DNA from: Prevotella sp.
GTDB lineage: Bacteria > Bacteroidota > Bacteroidia > Bacteroidales > Bacteroidaceae
Length of the DNA stretch: 40,846 nt
Direction: 5' to 3'
NCBI GenBank assembly: GCA_017474485.1
Contig: JAFVHO010000094.1
Coordinates: 1-40,846 of the forward strand
The notes beneath the pieces are model-generated. The model was not told where the DNA came from and searched no databases. It saw nothing but the letters and a program-made list of their open reading frames with translations. Shown here piece by piece: positions 8,687 through 16,574 of the stretch (position 1 is the first letter of the stretch; every line of letters starts with the position of its first letter). A program made the position numbers and the translations under genes.

Positions 8687-11329
8687 ATGAAAAAGTACCT
8701 ATTGTTCGTCCTTCTTGCAATCAGTACGATTGCCAAAAGTCAAAGCGAGTATGCCATTACAGTTGAAAGCAAGCTGCCCTCTGGCATCATCGACGAGATG
8801 CTCTACGGACAGCTCTTCGAACACATCTACTTCAGTGCCAACAACGGTGTGTGGCAGGAACTCATCCAGGAACGATCATTCGAACCTGAACAGTATCCTG
8901 GCATCCCTCCGCGCGATGGTTATTTCGACGGCTGGTATATGGACGACGATATGGTGCTTCATTCCCCTACCCGCTACGAGCAGCCGCTCAGGATTGACAG
9001 CATCAATACCTGCGACTTCGACCTGACAATGGATGTGAACTGGCGTGCCTACAAACTGGCAAGGCGCAGTTGGAGTGGTGGTCTGATGGACATCCGATTC
9101 GCCATCCGCAACAAGGCTGACGGCTCACCTTATTATATACGCATACACGACCCGTATTACGAGAGCCGTACGTTTACTCCTGCACAGACGCAGGCTCAGA
9201 TTGACGCTGCCAACGAGGCTGCAGCACGTGCCAGACTGCAACAGCAGAGCGCCACAGCCGACTTCTCTGTCTGCCAGATGGAAGTGCGCGAAGTGCAAGG
9301 TTTCGGAGGACGGACCCGTCGCATGAACACCCTCGTACCGTTGGCATCGACTCCGGCTACGAAGGAGCAGGTGAACGAGAGTCAGAAGTGGCACAAGCTG
9401 CGCATCGAAAGTCGTGGCAGCAAGGTAACCGTCTATTGGGACGGCAAGCAGGTGTTGACCTGCGACGGATTGGAGCGTGCCAACCGTAATTACGTGACGT
9501 TCTGGGTGAATTACACGGAGGCCACTTACCGTAACATTAAGCTGACAGCTGCTGATGGAAAGACATTGTTTGAGGGCACCCCTGGCGACGTAAAGATTCC
9601 CGCTGTCGCCCAGCAATGGACAGCTTTTGGCGAGGGTGGCAAATACCGTCTCGTCAAGGACGATGCCGTGAACATGCGCTACTCGCAGGAGATTACGGCA
9701 GGAAAGACTGAAGCAGGTATTTTCCAAGGTCCGTTGGACGTTAATGGCGAGAAATTAGTGGGCTCCATCTATGCGAAAGGTAAGGGCGAACTGATTGTCG
9801 GACTGCGCAGTACGAAAGGTAATATCATTGCACGCCAGTCGTTTAAGGTCAGCAAGGACTGGAAGAAATACGAATTCACGCTTGTTCCCAAGATGATCGA
9901 AGGTAATCTCCGAATCTCCGAGGATAGCGTTGGTTTCGAGTTAAGTGAAGCACAGCGCCGCATCGCCGATCAGCACGGCGCCAAGATCATTAGGAAGATA
10001 ACTAAGGTTAGCTGCGACTGCGACTTCGTCATCATGGTTAAGAACGGAACGGTACAGGTCGATATGGCTACAATGACCACTCAGACGGGTAAGAATCTGG
10101 GCGGATTCCGTCCTGATATCCTGAAGGCCGTGAAGGAGTTGCACCCCACCTGCCTGCGCTGGCCTGGTGGAGGTTACGTGGCTCAGTACGACTGGAAATG
10201 GGGCATCGGTCCGCAGGAGAACCGTGAGCGCTGGGCCCACTGGATGTGGCTCGATTATGACCAGAACTGCTTCGGCACCGACGAGTTTATCCGCTTTTGC
10301 CACGAGATTAATTCAGAACCTATCATCGTGGTAAGTGTCAAGTTCGAACGTCCTGCCGAGGAGTACGACCAGATTCTTCAAGATGCGGTGAACTGGTTGC
10401 GCTACTGCAATGCTCCTGCCACTGATGAGTGGGGCGCCAAGCGTGCCGCCAACGGACATCCGGAACCCTACAACGTGAAGTACTGGGAGATTGACAACGA
10501 GATGTGGGAGATGGGTATCGAGCGCTATGAGAAATGCGTGCGCGATTTCAGCACAGCCATGCGTAAGATTGACCCCAGCATCAAGATCATCGCATGTGGT
10601 GGCTTCCGTGAGGACGAGCAGTTCATCAAGCGCAGCGGCAACTATTTCGACTATCTGAGTCTGCACCACTACGAGCAGCAGGGCGGCTATGCCACAGGTC
10701 CCGTACGCTTAGGACAGCAGTACGACCGCTATGCCCAAATGATTGCCGATGGACCCAATCCGAACATCAAACTATTCATCTCGGAGTGGAACCTGAACAG
10801 CATCGATTGGCGTACAGGTCTGTTTGCTGGCGGATTCCTCAACATGTGCGAGGCGCGCGATGTCGTGGCGATGGGTGCTGCTGCCCTGTTCCTCCGTCGT
10901 ACTGATGCCCCCGACTGGAACAACGCTTTCATCAATTTCGACTATAAGGACTTGTTCAAGGCACCCAACTGCCAGGTGACGGAACTCTGGTACGACCACT
11001 TCTCTAAGTACCGTCTGGCCTATAGTGGCGAAACGGGCAATCTGAGTGTGAGCACCACCATGCAAGAGAACGGCTCTGGTGTCATCGTAAAGGTGGTGAA
11101 CCCTACCGACCAACCCTCCACTCTACGCGTTAAAGGCGACTGGACTGGTGTGAAGGATGCTGCCTTCGAGTACTACGCCCCTGGTTCGCTGACGGTAGCC
11201 AACAGCATGGAGAACAAACAGGCCGTTGCCCTGAAGAAATCCACGCCCCAGACCGATGGCTGTGACGTCATACTCGACGTACCTGCCCTTTCTGCTGGCG
11301 TGCTCACAATCGCATTATCGAAACAATAA
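8687..11329 (+). CDS. GH51 alpha-L-arabinofuranosidase with inserted concanavalin-like domain
   Basis: An 880-residue exported enzyme with a signal peptide at residues 1-19. The GH51 catalytic core is marked by CLRWPGGGY near 484-492, the acid/base in YWEIDNEMW (Glu605) and the nucleophile in LFISEWN (Glu700). The C-terminal beta-sandwich is the usual arabinofuranosidase C domain. Residues about 140-300 are an extra beta-rich insert (containing KVTVYWDGKQVL) that looks like a laminin-G/DUF1080-type sugar-binding fold, making the protein much longer than a minimal GH51 enzyme of about 500 residues. The family removes arabinofuranosyl side chains from arabinoxylan or arabinan. It is 45 bp downstream of the RDD gene and 19 bp upstream of a transporter gene, which suggests shared transcription with the latter. 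Confidence 0.92.
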   Translation: MKKYLLFVLLAISTIAKSQSEYAITVESKLPSGIIDEMLYGQLFEHIYFSANNGVWQELIQERSFEPEQYPGIPPRDGYFDGWYMDDDMVLHSPTRYEQPLRIDSINTCDFDLTMDVNWRAYKLARRSWSGGLMDIRFAIRNKADGSPYYIRIHDPYYESRTFTPAQTQAQIDAANEAAARARLQQQSATADFSVCQMEVREVQGFGGRTRRMNTLVPLASTPATKEQVNESQKWHKLRIESRGSKVTVYWDGKQVLTCDGLERANRNYVTFWVNYTEATYRNIKLTAADGKTLFEGTPGDVKIPAVAQQWTAFGEGGKYRLVKDDAVNMRYSQEITAGKTEAGIFQGPLDVNGEKLVGSIYAKGKGELIVGLRSTKGNIIARQSFKVSKDWKKYEFTLVPKMIEGNLRISEDSVGFELSEAQRRIADQHGAKIIRKITKVSCDCDFVIMVKNGTVQVDMATMTTQTGKNLGGFRPDILKAVKELHPTCLRWPGGGYVAQYDWKWGIGPQENRERWAHWMWLDYDQNCFGTDEFIRFCHEINSEPIIVVSVKFERPAEEYDQILQDAVNWLRYCNAPATDEWGAKRAANGHPEPYNVKYWEIDNEMWEMGIERYEKCVRDFSTAMRKIDPSIKIIACGGFREDEQFIKRSGNYFDYLSLHHYEQQGGYATGPVRLGQQYDRYAQMIADGPNPNIKLFISEWNLNSIDWRTGLFAGGFLNMCEARDVVAMGAAALFLRRTDAPDWNNAFINFDYKDLFKAPNCQVTELWYDHFSKYRLAYSGETGNLSVSTTMQENGSGVIVKVVNPTDQPSTLRVKGDWTGVKDAAFEYYAPGSLTVANSMENKQAVALKKSTPQTDGCDVILDVPALSAGVLTIALSKQ

Positions 11330-11348
11330 TTATTCAATATTCACCACA

Positions 11349-12296
11349 ATGAAAAAACTCTGTCATTACATTTCAGATTATATGGGCATACTAGTGCTGG
11401 CTGCTGCTGTGCTGGCATTGGTATTCCCCAGTGCGCTACAACAAATACGTCCTACGGTTATCAATTATCTGCTGGGCGTGGTGATGTTCGGCATGGGACT
11501 GACGCTGAACCTGCAAGACTTCCGTATTGTCTTTAGTCGCCCTAAAGATGTCATCATCGGCTGTCTGGCCCAGTTCACCATCATGCCCTTGCTGGCATGG
11601 GGTCTTTCTCAGGCGTTCCAGCTCGACGAGGCACTGGCGCTGGGTGTCGTACTGGTAGGCTGTTGTCCTGGCGGCACGGCATCGAACGTGATTACCTATC
11701 TGGCAAAAGGCGACTTGGCACTTTCCGTTGGAATGACAGGTGTCTCTACCCTACTCGCCCCGTTCATGACGCCATTGCTGACGTGGGCATTGGCAGGAAA
11801 GAGTGTCAACGTCAATGTGGTGGGCATGTTGTTGAGCATTCTCTGGGTAGTCATCCTGCCCATCGTCGTCGGATTAATCGTGAAATGGATTTGGCCTAAG
11901 TTTACTGAAAAGGCAACGGATTACCTCCCAGCTTTCTCGTCCATTGCCATAGCCTTTATCGTAGCTATTGTCATTGCCGCCAATGCCAATAAGCTGATGG
12001 CTGGCGGACTGATTATCGTGCTGGTCGTCGTGCTTCACAACCTCTGCGGACTAAGTCTGGGCTATCTCATCGGACGTCTGCTTGGCCTGACAGAACCCAA
12101 GAAGCGGGCCATCTCCATCGAGGTGGGCATGCAGAATTCAGGCCTGGCCTCGTCGCTGGCAACCATCCACTTTGCAGCTTATCCGCTCGCCACCATTCCT
12201 GGTGCCATCTTCAGTGTATGGCACAATATCAGCGGAGCTATGGTTGCCCGTATTTATACATCAAGAAAAAGCATTTCATTGCCCTCGCCACAATAA
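11349..12296 (+). CDS. Bile acid:sodium symporter (BASS) family transporter
   Basis: The ATG at 11349 gives a 315-residue protein; the frame is open further upstream inside the GH51 gene, but this is the natural N-terminus. It has about nine to ten hydrophobic segments. The family motifs are FGMGLTLNLQDF near residues 43-54, GCCPGGTASNVITYLAKGD near 103-121, and EVGMQNSGLASSLA near 258-271. BASS proteins couple sodium to uptake of organic anions such as bile acids, keto acids or pantothenate; the substrate cannot be told here. It follows the GH51 gene by 19 bp. The 3' end overlaps the next gene tail to tail by 43 bp. Confidence 0.9.
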   Translation: MKKLCHYISDYMGILVLAAAVLALVFPSALQQIRPTVINYLLGVVMFGMGLTLNLQDFRIVFSRPKDVIIGCLAQFTIMPLLAWGLSQAFQLDEALALGVVLVGCCPGGTASNVITYLAKGDLALSVGMTGVSTLLAPFMTPLLTWALAGKSVNVNVVGMLLSILWVVILPIVVGLIVKWIWPKFTEKATDYLPAFSSIAIAFIVAIVIAANANKLMAGGLIIVLVVVLHNLCGLSLGYLIGRLLGLTEPKKRAISIEVGMQNSGLASSLATIHFAAYPLATIPGAIFSVWHNISGAMVARIYTSRKSISLPSPQ

Positions 12297-12943
12297 TATA
12301 GCAAAGGCAGCATATCTTGTGGCACATGGTCAGTGACACGACACTGGGAGCCGCTAGATGGCAGTTCCGACAATTGTCGCATATCGTCCTGAGTCAGCGG
12401 TCTGCTTCGAAAAATGAAATTGCTAAACGAGCGATTCTCGTTAGCAAAATCCTCTGAGTCAAAACAAGGGTATGGCATCCACATCTCACCCACATGTATC
12501 TCACATTTCTTCTTGGGTTCCCACTCACTGGCCGCACCCTTGTCATAGCTCTTGTAAAGCGACATCTCAACATACTGTCTGATGTCCTCCAAGCCATGAA
12601 AAACATGCCCCAGAATCTCCACATCCGCGTCAATAGGAAGTCGTTGGACGGTAACAGCCTTTTCCTCTTGTGTATCGAAGGGAGGCAGCACACGCTCAGC
12701 ATCCTTCTCCCCATACTTGTATAGATCCTTGCGATAGAGATATGGTCCATAGTGATAGTCTTTCTCGCTGATGCCATATTCCACAACATCACCATTTGCC
12801 ACAACCTTAGCGGTCCATCTCCAATAACGGACACCATCATGCTGAATCTCCGCCACAGGGTCAGTCAACAATTCCGTCAAGACAGCCATGTGATACTTAC
12901 ATTCGAAGATTCTGTCACCTTTCTTTAACTTACATGCAGCCAT
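12254..12943 (-). CDS. Hypothetical protein, 229 residues
   Basis: I do not recognise this family. The ATG at 12943 gives a start (AACKLKKGDRIFECKYHM) consistent with a small beta-barrel opening; a TTG start 33 bp upstream is less likely. The sequence is soluble, acidic, rich in Tyr and Trp, with no signal peptide or membrane segment. A -7 box at 12994-13001 points at it. It stands alone between a transporter gene and an IS66 insertion, with no operon partner, so context gives no function. Confidence 0.6.
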   Translation of the reverse strand: MAACKLKKGDRIFECKYHMAVLTELLTDPVAEIQHDGVRYWRWTAKVVANGDVVEYGISEKDYHYGPYLYRKDLYKYGEKDAERVLPPFDTQEEKAVTVQRLPIDADVEILGHVFHGLEDIRQYVEMSLYKSYDKGAASEWEPKKKCEIHVGEMWMPYPCFDSEDFANENRSFSNFIFRSRPLTQDDMRQLSELPSSGSQCRVTDHVPQDMLPLLYYCGEGNEMLFLDV

Positions 12944-12993
12944 ACTGAAACAATTAAGTAAAAAATTCACGTGCAAGGTTTCTTGTCACTCTG

Positions 12994-13001
12994 CAAAGAT
13001 A
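12994..13001 (-). promoter_or_regulatory. -7 box for the hypothetical gene at 12254-12943
   Basis: Read leftward it is TATCTTTG, an exact TAnnTTTG match 50 bp upstream of the ATG at 12943. No TTTG was found at the -33 distance. Confidence 0.45.
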
Positions 13002-13140
13002 CAACTTTTTCTGAAAATAAAAAGGATTTAAGGCAAAAAGTTGTCCGAAGGGTTATTTGAATATGTCAGGAACTTGGCACATGATACATCATTCCTGAGG
13101 TAGAATAACTAAGTTGTATCAGATACCTAATACATGACAC

Positions 13141-13148
13141 ACTATAGT
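13141..13148. repeat. 8-bp target-site duplication, left copy
   Basis: ACTATAGT directly abuts the left IS66 end and is repeated at 14991-14998 beyond the right end. Eight bases is the IS66-family duplication length. The sequence is itself a perfect palindrome. Confidence 0.85.
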
Positions 13149-13165
13149 GTAACTACTCAGCACCC
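13149..13165 (+). repeat. IS66 left terminal inverted repeat
   Basis: GTAACTACTCAGCACCC, perfectly complementary to the right end at 14974-14990. Confidence 0.9.
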
Positions 13166-13419
13166 CCACCGATAATTCCACGTTAATAATTCGTAAACTT
13201 GATTTGGCTTGATTTCCACATATTCAAGAATTCTCTCAAGATAGAATTGGTGAAGGTGTTGACAGTCTAAACCTGCCTGAATTGATAAACACGTTTCCGC
13301 TGATGCAATTATCGAGTCTGCGTTGTCAATTATCGCCCTTCAACGCATTTTCTGCCGAGAGATTTGTTTTTGCATTTTTCTTAGATTCGGGATCAGTGTT
13401 AAAGGTTGTTTCCTACGAT

Positions 13420-13450
13420 TTTGCCGTTTTGTGAAAGATGCGTATCTTTG
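13420..13450 (+). promoter_or_regulatory. Promoter of the IS66 transposase gene
   Basis: TTTG at 13420-13423, a 19-bp spacer and TATCTTTG at 13443-13450 match the Bacteroidota promoter consensus. The -7 box lies 8 bp before the ATG at 13459, which favours that start over the in-frame ATG at 13438, which precedes the -7 box. Confidence 0.65.
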
Positions 13451-13458
13451 CAGCTGAA

Positions 13459-14955
13459 ATGGCAAGACCGTGCACCGACATAGACGATGTTTTGCGTGAG
13501 ATAAACCAGCGTCTGCGCAAACTTGAAAAGTCCGATTCCGAGAAGAATGAGGAGATTGGACGTCTCAATCGTATCAATGGTCAGAAAGATGTCGAGATAC
13601 ACAATCTAAAGCAGGAGCTTGCCTCGACAAAGTCCGAACTGTCAGATGCCAAAGACCGTATTCATGAACTGGAAAAAGAACTGGACAAGAATGATGATGA
13701 AGGCGATGACACGCCTGGTGCTTCAGGTAAGCCGGAGAAGAACAGTAGCAACAGCAGCATTCCTCCATCACAGGAAAGCATCGCAGCCCGTGAACTGCGC
13801 AGGACAAGGTCCCTTCGCAAGCCAAGCGGAAAGCCCAGTGGCGGGCAGCTTGGACATGAAGGCCATACCTTGAAGACCGTCGCCAATCCGGACAGGATTA
13901 TAAGACACGAGCCAGCCTACTGCAAGTGCTGTGGCCGTCCTCTGGAAGGCATACCATACAGGAAGATCCGCAAGACACAAATCATCGACATCAAGTTGGT
14001 CGTCGAGACGACCGAGGAGCAATACTGCGAGAAGGTCTGTGAGTGCGGCTGCGTGAACAACTGCGGCGCCCCCAACTGTCGCATCAAGTATGGCGACAAC
14101 CTCCGTGCACTCGTGACATACCTCAACGTCGTCCAGTGCGTCCCGTTCAAGAGAATCGCGGAATTCATCTCCGACCTGTCAGGCCAGAAGATCAGCGAGG
14201 GAACCGTACAGAACATACTAAGGGAGAACAGCAGCAAGGCCGACGGGGCATACGAGGAAATACGTAAGAGATTAGAGAACGCTCCTGTCGTCGGGGCCGA
14301 CGAGACTGGCGCTGCCATAGGAAAGCAGCTGCACTGGAACTGGATATTCCAGAACGACCAACTTACATACGTTTTCCAGATGAAGTCGAGGGGGCAGCAG
14401 GCCATAGACTCCAAGTTTCCAAAGGGGATTCCCAATACTACGCTCGTAACTGACAGACACCAAAGCTACTTCAAAATGAAAGTCAAGGACCATCAGGTAT
14501 GTCTGGCCCACCTTCTTCGAAATGCAGAGTACCTGAACGAGCTGGATACGAATCAGAAATGGTCGCACAGATTCGTCCACCTGATAGAGCACTCCATGAG
14601 GCTCAGGCGAGAGGGGCATATTACCTCAAGGAAGATAAAGGTACTGAAGACAAAGATGAAGAACCTCTTAGGTGAAAGTCTCACACACCTTGATGAAAAT
14701 TTTGAGAAATTCAAGAGAGGCATCCTTAAAGTCAAGGACTATCTGTTCACCTTCCTCTACGACCCGCATGTTCCTTATGACAATAATGCCAGTGAACGGG
14801 GCGTGAGGAAAATCAAGATAAAACAGAAGGTCAGCGGCTGTTTCAGGACTGACAGTGGTGCCGACGATTTTGCCAAAATACACTACATTGCAGAAACTGC
14901 GATGAAGAACGGAAACTCCAAATTCAATGCTATACTTGCTGTAGTACAACAGTAA
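13459..14955 (+). CDS. IS66 family transposase (TnpC type)
   Basis: A 498-residue DDE transposase (505 if the ATG at 13438 is used). The N-terminal about 80 residues form a leucine-rich coiled coil, followed by a Ser/Asn-rich linker and the IS66 zinc-finger region with CKCC and CECGCVNNC cysteine clusters. The DDE core shows GADETGA, TDRHQSYF and YDNNASERGVR as the Asp, Asp and Glu regions, with the family motif VCLAHLLRN between them. The frame is undamaged to the stop, so the element may be active. This is the only gene of the IS. Confidence 0.95.
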   Translation: MARPCTDIDDVLREINQRLRKLEKSDSEKNEEIGRLNRINGQKDVEIHNLKQELASTKSELSDAKDRIHELEKELDKNDDEGDDTPGASGKPEKNSSNSSIPPSQESIAARELRRTRSLRKPSGKPSGGQLGHEGHTLKTVANPDRIIRHEPAYCKCCGRPLEGIPYRKIRKTQIIDIKLVVETTEEQYCEKVCECGCVNNCGAPNCRIKYGDNLRALVTYLNVVQCVPFKRIAEFISDLSGQKISEGTVQNILRENSSKADGAYEEIRKRLENAPVVGADETGAAIGKQLHWNWIFQNDQLTYVFQMKSRGQQAIDSKFPKGIPNTTLVTDRHQSYFKMKVKDHQVCLAHLLRNAEYLNELDTNQKWSHRFVHLIEHSMRLRREGHITSRKIKVLKTKMKNLLGESLTHLDENFEKFKRGILKVKDYLFTFLYDPHVPYDNNASERGVRKIKIKQKVSGCFRTDSGADDFAKIHYIAETAMKNGNSKFNAILAVVQQ

Positions 14956-14973
14956 GACAACTACTCATGCCGA

Positions 14974-14990
14974 GGGTGCTGAGTAGTTAC
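14974..14990 (-). repeat. IS66 right terminal inverted repeat
   Basis: GGGTGCTGAGTAGTTAC, the exact complement of the left end. The last 12 bases also occur at 129-140. Confidence 0.9.
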
Positions 14991-14998
14991 ACTATAGT
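14991..14998. repeat. 8-bp target-site duplication, right copy
   Basis: ACTATAGT, the partner of 13141-13148. Confidence 0.85.
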
Positions 14999-15018
14999 GT
15001 TTCTTTCTTAAAGAGTAT

Positions 15019-15069
15019 TAAAAAGAATACTTTTTCGAAGCTTTTGTTTGCAAAATGGTATTCTTTTTA
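15019..15069. repeat. 12-bp inverted repeat upstream of the HicA-like gene
   Basis: TAAAAAGAATAC (15019-15030) and its exact complement GTATTCTTTTTA (15058-15069) flank a 27-bp spacer. It ends 10 bp before the -7 box at 15080, a place suited to a repressor site. It may instead be a chance product of AT-rich sequence. Confidence 0.4.
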
Positions 15070-15079
15070 TTCTTTTTAT

Positions 15080-15087
15080 TACCTTTG
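15080..15087 (+). promoter_or_regulatory. -7 box of the HicA-like gene
   Basis: TACCTTTG matches TAnnTTTG, 19 bp before the ATG at 15107. A -33 TTTG at the right distance was not found. Confidence 0.5.
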
Positions 15088-15106
15088 CACCAACTAAAGT
15101 ACAAAT

Positions 15107-15325
15107 ATGAAAGCATATAAGGTTATTGAAGTCATCAAAATGCTTGAAGTTGACGGATGGGTCCTTGTAGCCACCAAAGGTGACCATCGACAATATAAAC
15201 ATCCTCAGAAGAAAGGTAAGGTGACTATCAGAGGACACAAGAATGAGCTTAATGTGGCAAAGTGGCGTTGTGGCAAAGTGGCGTGCTTCTGGCTTAAAAT
15301 GCAAGTTCCAGCACCTCTCTGGTAG
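15107..15325 (+). CDS. hicA: HicA-like mRNA interferase toxin, orphan, C-terminus altered
   Basis: The first about 47 residues match the HicA toxin fold: VIKMLEVDGWVLVATKGDHRQYKHPQKKGKVTIRGH includes the conserved Gly-Trp and the catalytic His in GDHRQYKHP. HicA is normally about 60 residues and ends in a helix like SILRQAGL. Here a 16-bp tandem duplication at 15254-15284 shifts the frame, giving the odd tail KWRCGKVACFWLK and running 32 bp into the convergent tilS gene. Taking out one repeat copy restores a frame containing KWRASGLK, closer to a HicA end. No hicB antitoxin gene follows. It is most likely an inactivated remnant; an active toxin without antitoxin would be harmful. Confidence 0.6.
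   Translation: MKAYKVIEVIKMLEVDGWVLVATKGDHRQYKHPQKKGKVTIRGHKNELNVAKWRCGKVACFWLKMQVPAPLW
15254..15284 (+). repeat. 16-bp tandem duplication in the HicA-like gene
   Basis: The 15-base sequence GTGGCAAAGTGGCGT occurs at 15254-15268 and again at 15270-15284, a period of 16 bp. Sixteen is not a multiple of three, so it shifts the reading frame of the HicA-like gene. Confidence 0.85.
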
Positions 15326-16574
15326 CTTCTGAGACGGCAACAAACTCAACAACTCTAAGTCCTGCAGCCCACACGATAATTCCCTGAGCATCAACGACTA
15401 CCAGTTGTCGGCGCTTCTCGAAGATGGTCATCTTCAGGTCGGTCATCATGTCGCTCAGCAGCTTCTTGCCTTTCATGCCGTAAGGCTGCATCCAATCCCC
15501 CTCTTCTACCCTACGAATGGTCAGTGGGAACCGTATTTTGGCAGCATCCAGCGTAGCAACATGGGCATCTTTCGACACGTAAGCGGGCTTTTTACGCACT
15601 GAAAAACGTGTTTTTTCATCTAAAACATACGTTCCTTCCTCAGGAATGCGCATAGGTTTGAAGGGTTCCAGCGCAGGTTCAACTATCAAGCGCCCACGAT
15701 CCTTTAAGACATCATAACCCATCGCAGAACTCACGATTTTACCCGTCTCTGCGTCCAGAATCTGACGAACTTGGTCACCGTTGAAACCGTATTTTTTGAG
15801 CCATTCAAATACTAAATATTCATTTGAACCGTACTTTTCCAAGTCGTTCAAATCCAAAATATTGCTACTATTAATACTAGCAATTGCTACATTTAATACC
15901 TGCTGTGCTTCGGCTAAATTCTCAGCCGTCCGCTGGATATTTTCAGCGACGGCAGGATTGAGTTTTCTAAGCAACGGAAGCACCTCTAAACGCACCACGT
16001 TCCGTTGCACGTCAGCCTCCAAATTTGTACTATCCGTGACGTATTTTTGCCCCTTTTCAGCCAAAAAAGCCTCGATTTCAGCCCTCGAAACGCATAAAAG
16101 CGGGCGTAAAATATACCCGTTTCGTGGTTGAATACCCGTCAACCCACGTAATCCGGTACCACGCACAAGGTTCAAAAGTACCGTTTCCACAGAGTCGTCA
16201 CGGTGATGAGCCACACAGATGCCAGCCGCTCCAATGTCTTCACGCAACTGCTCAAACCACTTATAGCGCAGTTCGCGAGCCGCCATCTCAATGCTCACCT
16301 TGTGAAGTTCCGCATATTCACGCGTATCGAAATGAGCACGATGCAATTCTACGCCAAGCCTCTGACAGAGCTCCACACAAAACGCCTCGTCCCTATCCGA
16401 TTCATCGCCTCGCAGATGGAAATTACAATGGGCAGCATGTACGTTGAAATCGGCATTTTTAAGCAGCAGCAACAGCGCTACACTATCCGCACCACCACTT
16501 AAAGTAACAATATATAATTCACTGTTTTTAAGTAGTTTATATCTGTTGATATATCGCTCAATTTTACTCCACAT
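15294..16574 (-). CDS. tilS: tRNA(Ile)-lysidine synthetase
   Basis: This 426-residue N-type ATP pyrophosphatase has the PP-loop SGGADS at residues 26-31, followed by AHCNFHLRGDESDRDEAFC and the ICVAHHRDDSVETVLLNLVRGTG segment diagnostic of TilS. The C-terminal domain (RVEEGDWMQPYGMKGKKLLSD) is the TilS C-terminal fold. The enzyme attaches lysine to C34 of the AUA-reading tRNA(Ile) and is essential. The start ATG at 16574 lies 11 bp inside the end of the rlmI gene, so the two are probably translationally coupled. Confidence 0.95.
   Translation of the reverse strand: MWSKIERYINRYKLLKNSELYIVTLSGGADSVALLLLLKNADFNVHAAHCNFHLRGDESDRDEAFCVELCQRLGVELHRAHFDTREYAELHKVSIEMAARELRYKWFEQLREDIGAAGICVAHHRDDSVETVLLNLVRGTGLRGLTGIQPRNGYILRPLLCVSRAEIEAFLAEKGQKYVTDSTNLEADVQRNVVRLEVLPLLRKLNPAVAENIQRTAENLAEAQQVLNVAIASINSSNILDLNDLEKYGSNEYLVFEWLKKYGFNGDQVRQILDAETGKIVSSAMGYDVLKDRGRLIVEPALEPFKPMRIPEEGTYVLDEKTRFSVRKKPAYVSKDAHVATLDAAKIRFPLTIRRVEEGDWMQPYGMKGKKLLSDMMTDLKMTIFEKRRQLVVVDAQGIIVWAAGLRVVEFVAVSEATREVLELAF

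Larger units (their letters stand above)
12944..13148. other. Intergenic region between the hypothetical gene and the IS66 element
   Basis: This stretch holds the leftward promoter at 12994-13001 and the left copy of the IS66 target duplication at 13141-13148. No coding potential, RNA gene or other repeat was seen. With the IS left end the gene-free stretch runs to 13458. Confidence 0.5.
13149..14990 (+). mobile_element. Complete IS66-family insertion sequence (single-ORF type)
   Basis: The 1842-bp element is bounded by perfect 17-bp inverted repeats GTAACTACTCAGCACCC (13149-13165, and its complement at 14974-14990) and flanked by the 8-bp duplication ACTATAGT. IS66-family elements begin with GTAA and make 8-bp duplications. 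It carries one transposase gene and no tnpA or tnpB, as in the ISBst12 subgroup. About 310 bp of non-coding DNA precede the gene; one frame there stays open for 73 codons (13213-13434) but has no suitable start and no recognisable product. Intact ends, duplication and frame suggest a recent insertion. Confidence 0.92.

Noticed and set aside
13213..13434. 73-codon open frame in the IS66 left end as a tnpB remnant
   Set aside because: It has no upstream start codon and no similarity I recognise to TnpB; open frames of this length can occur by chance.
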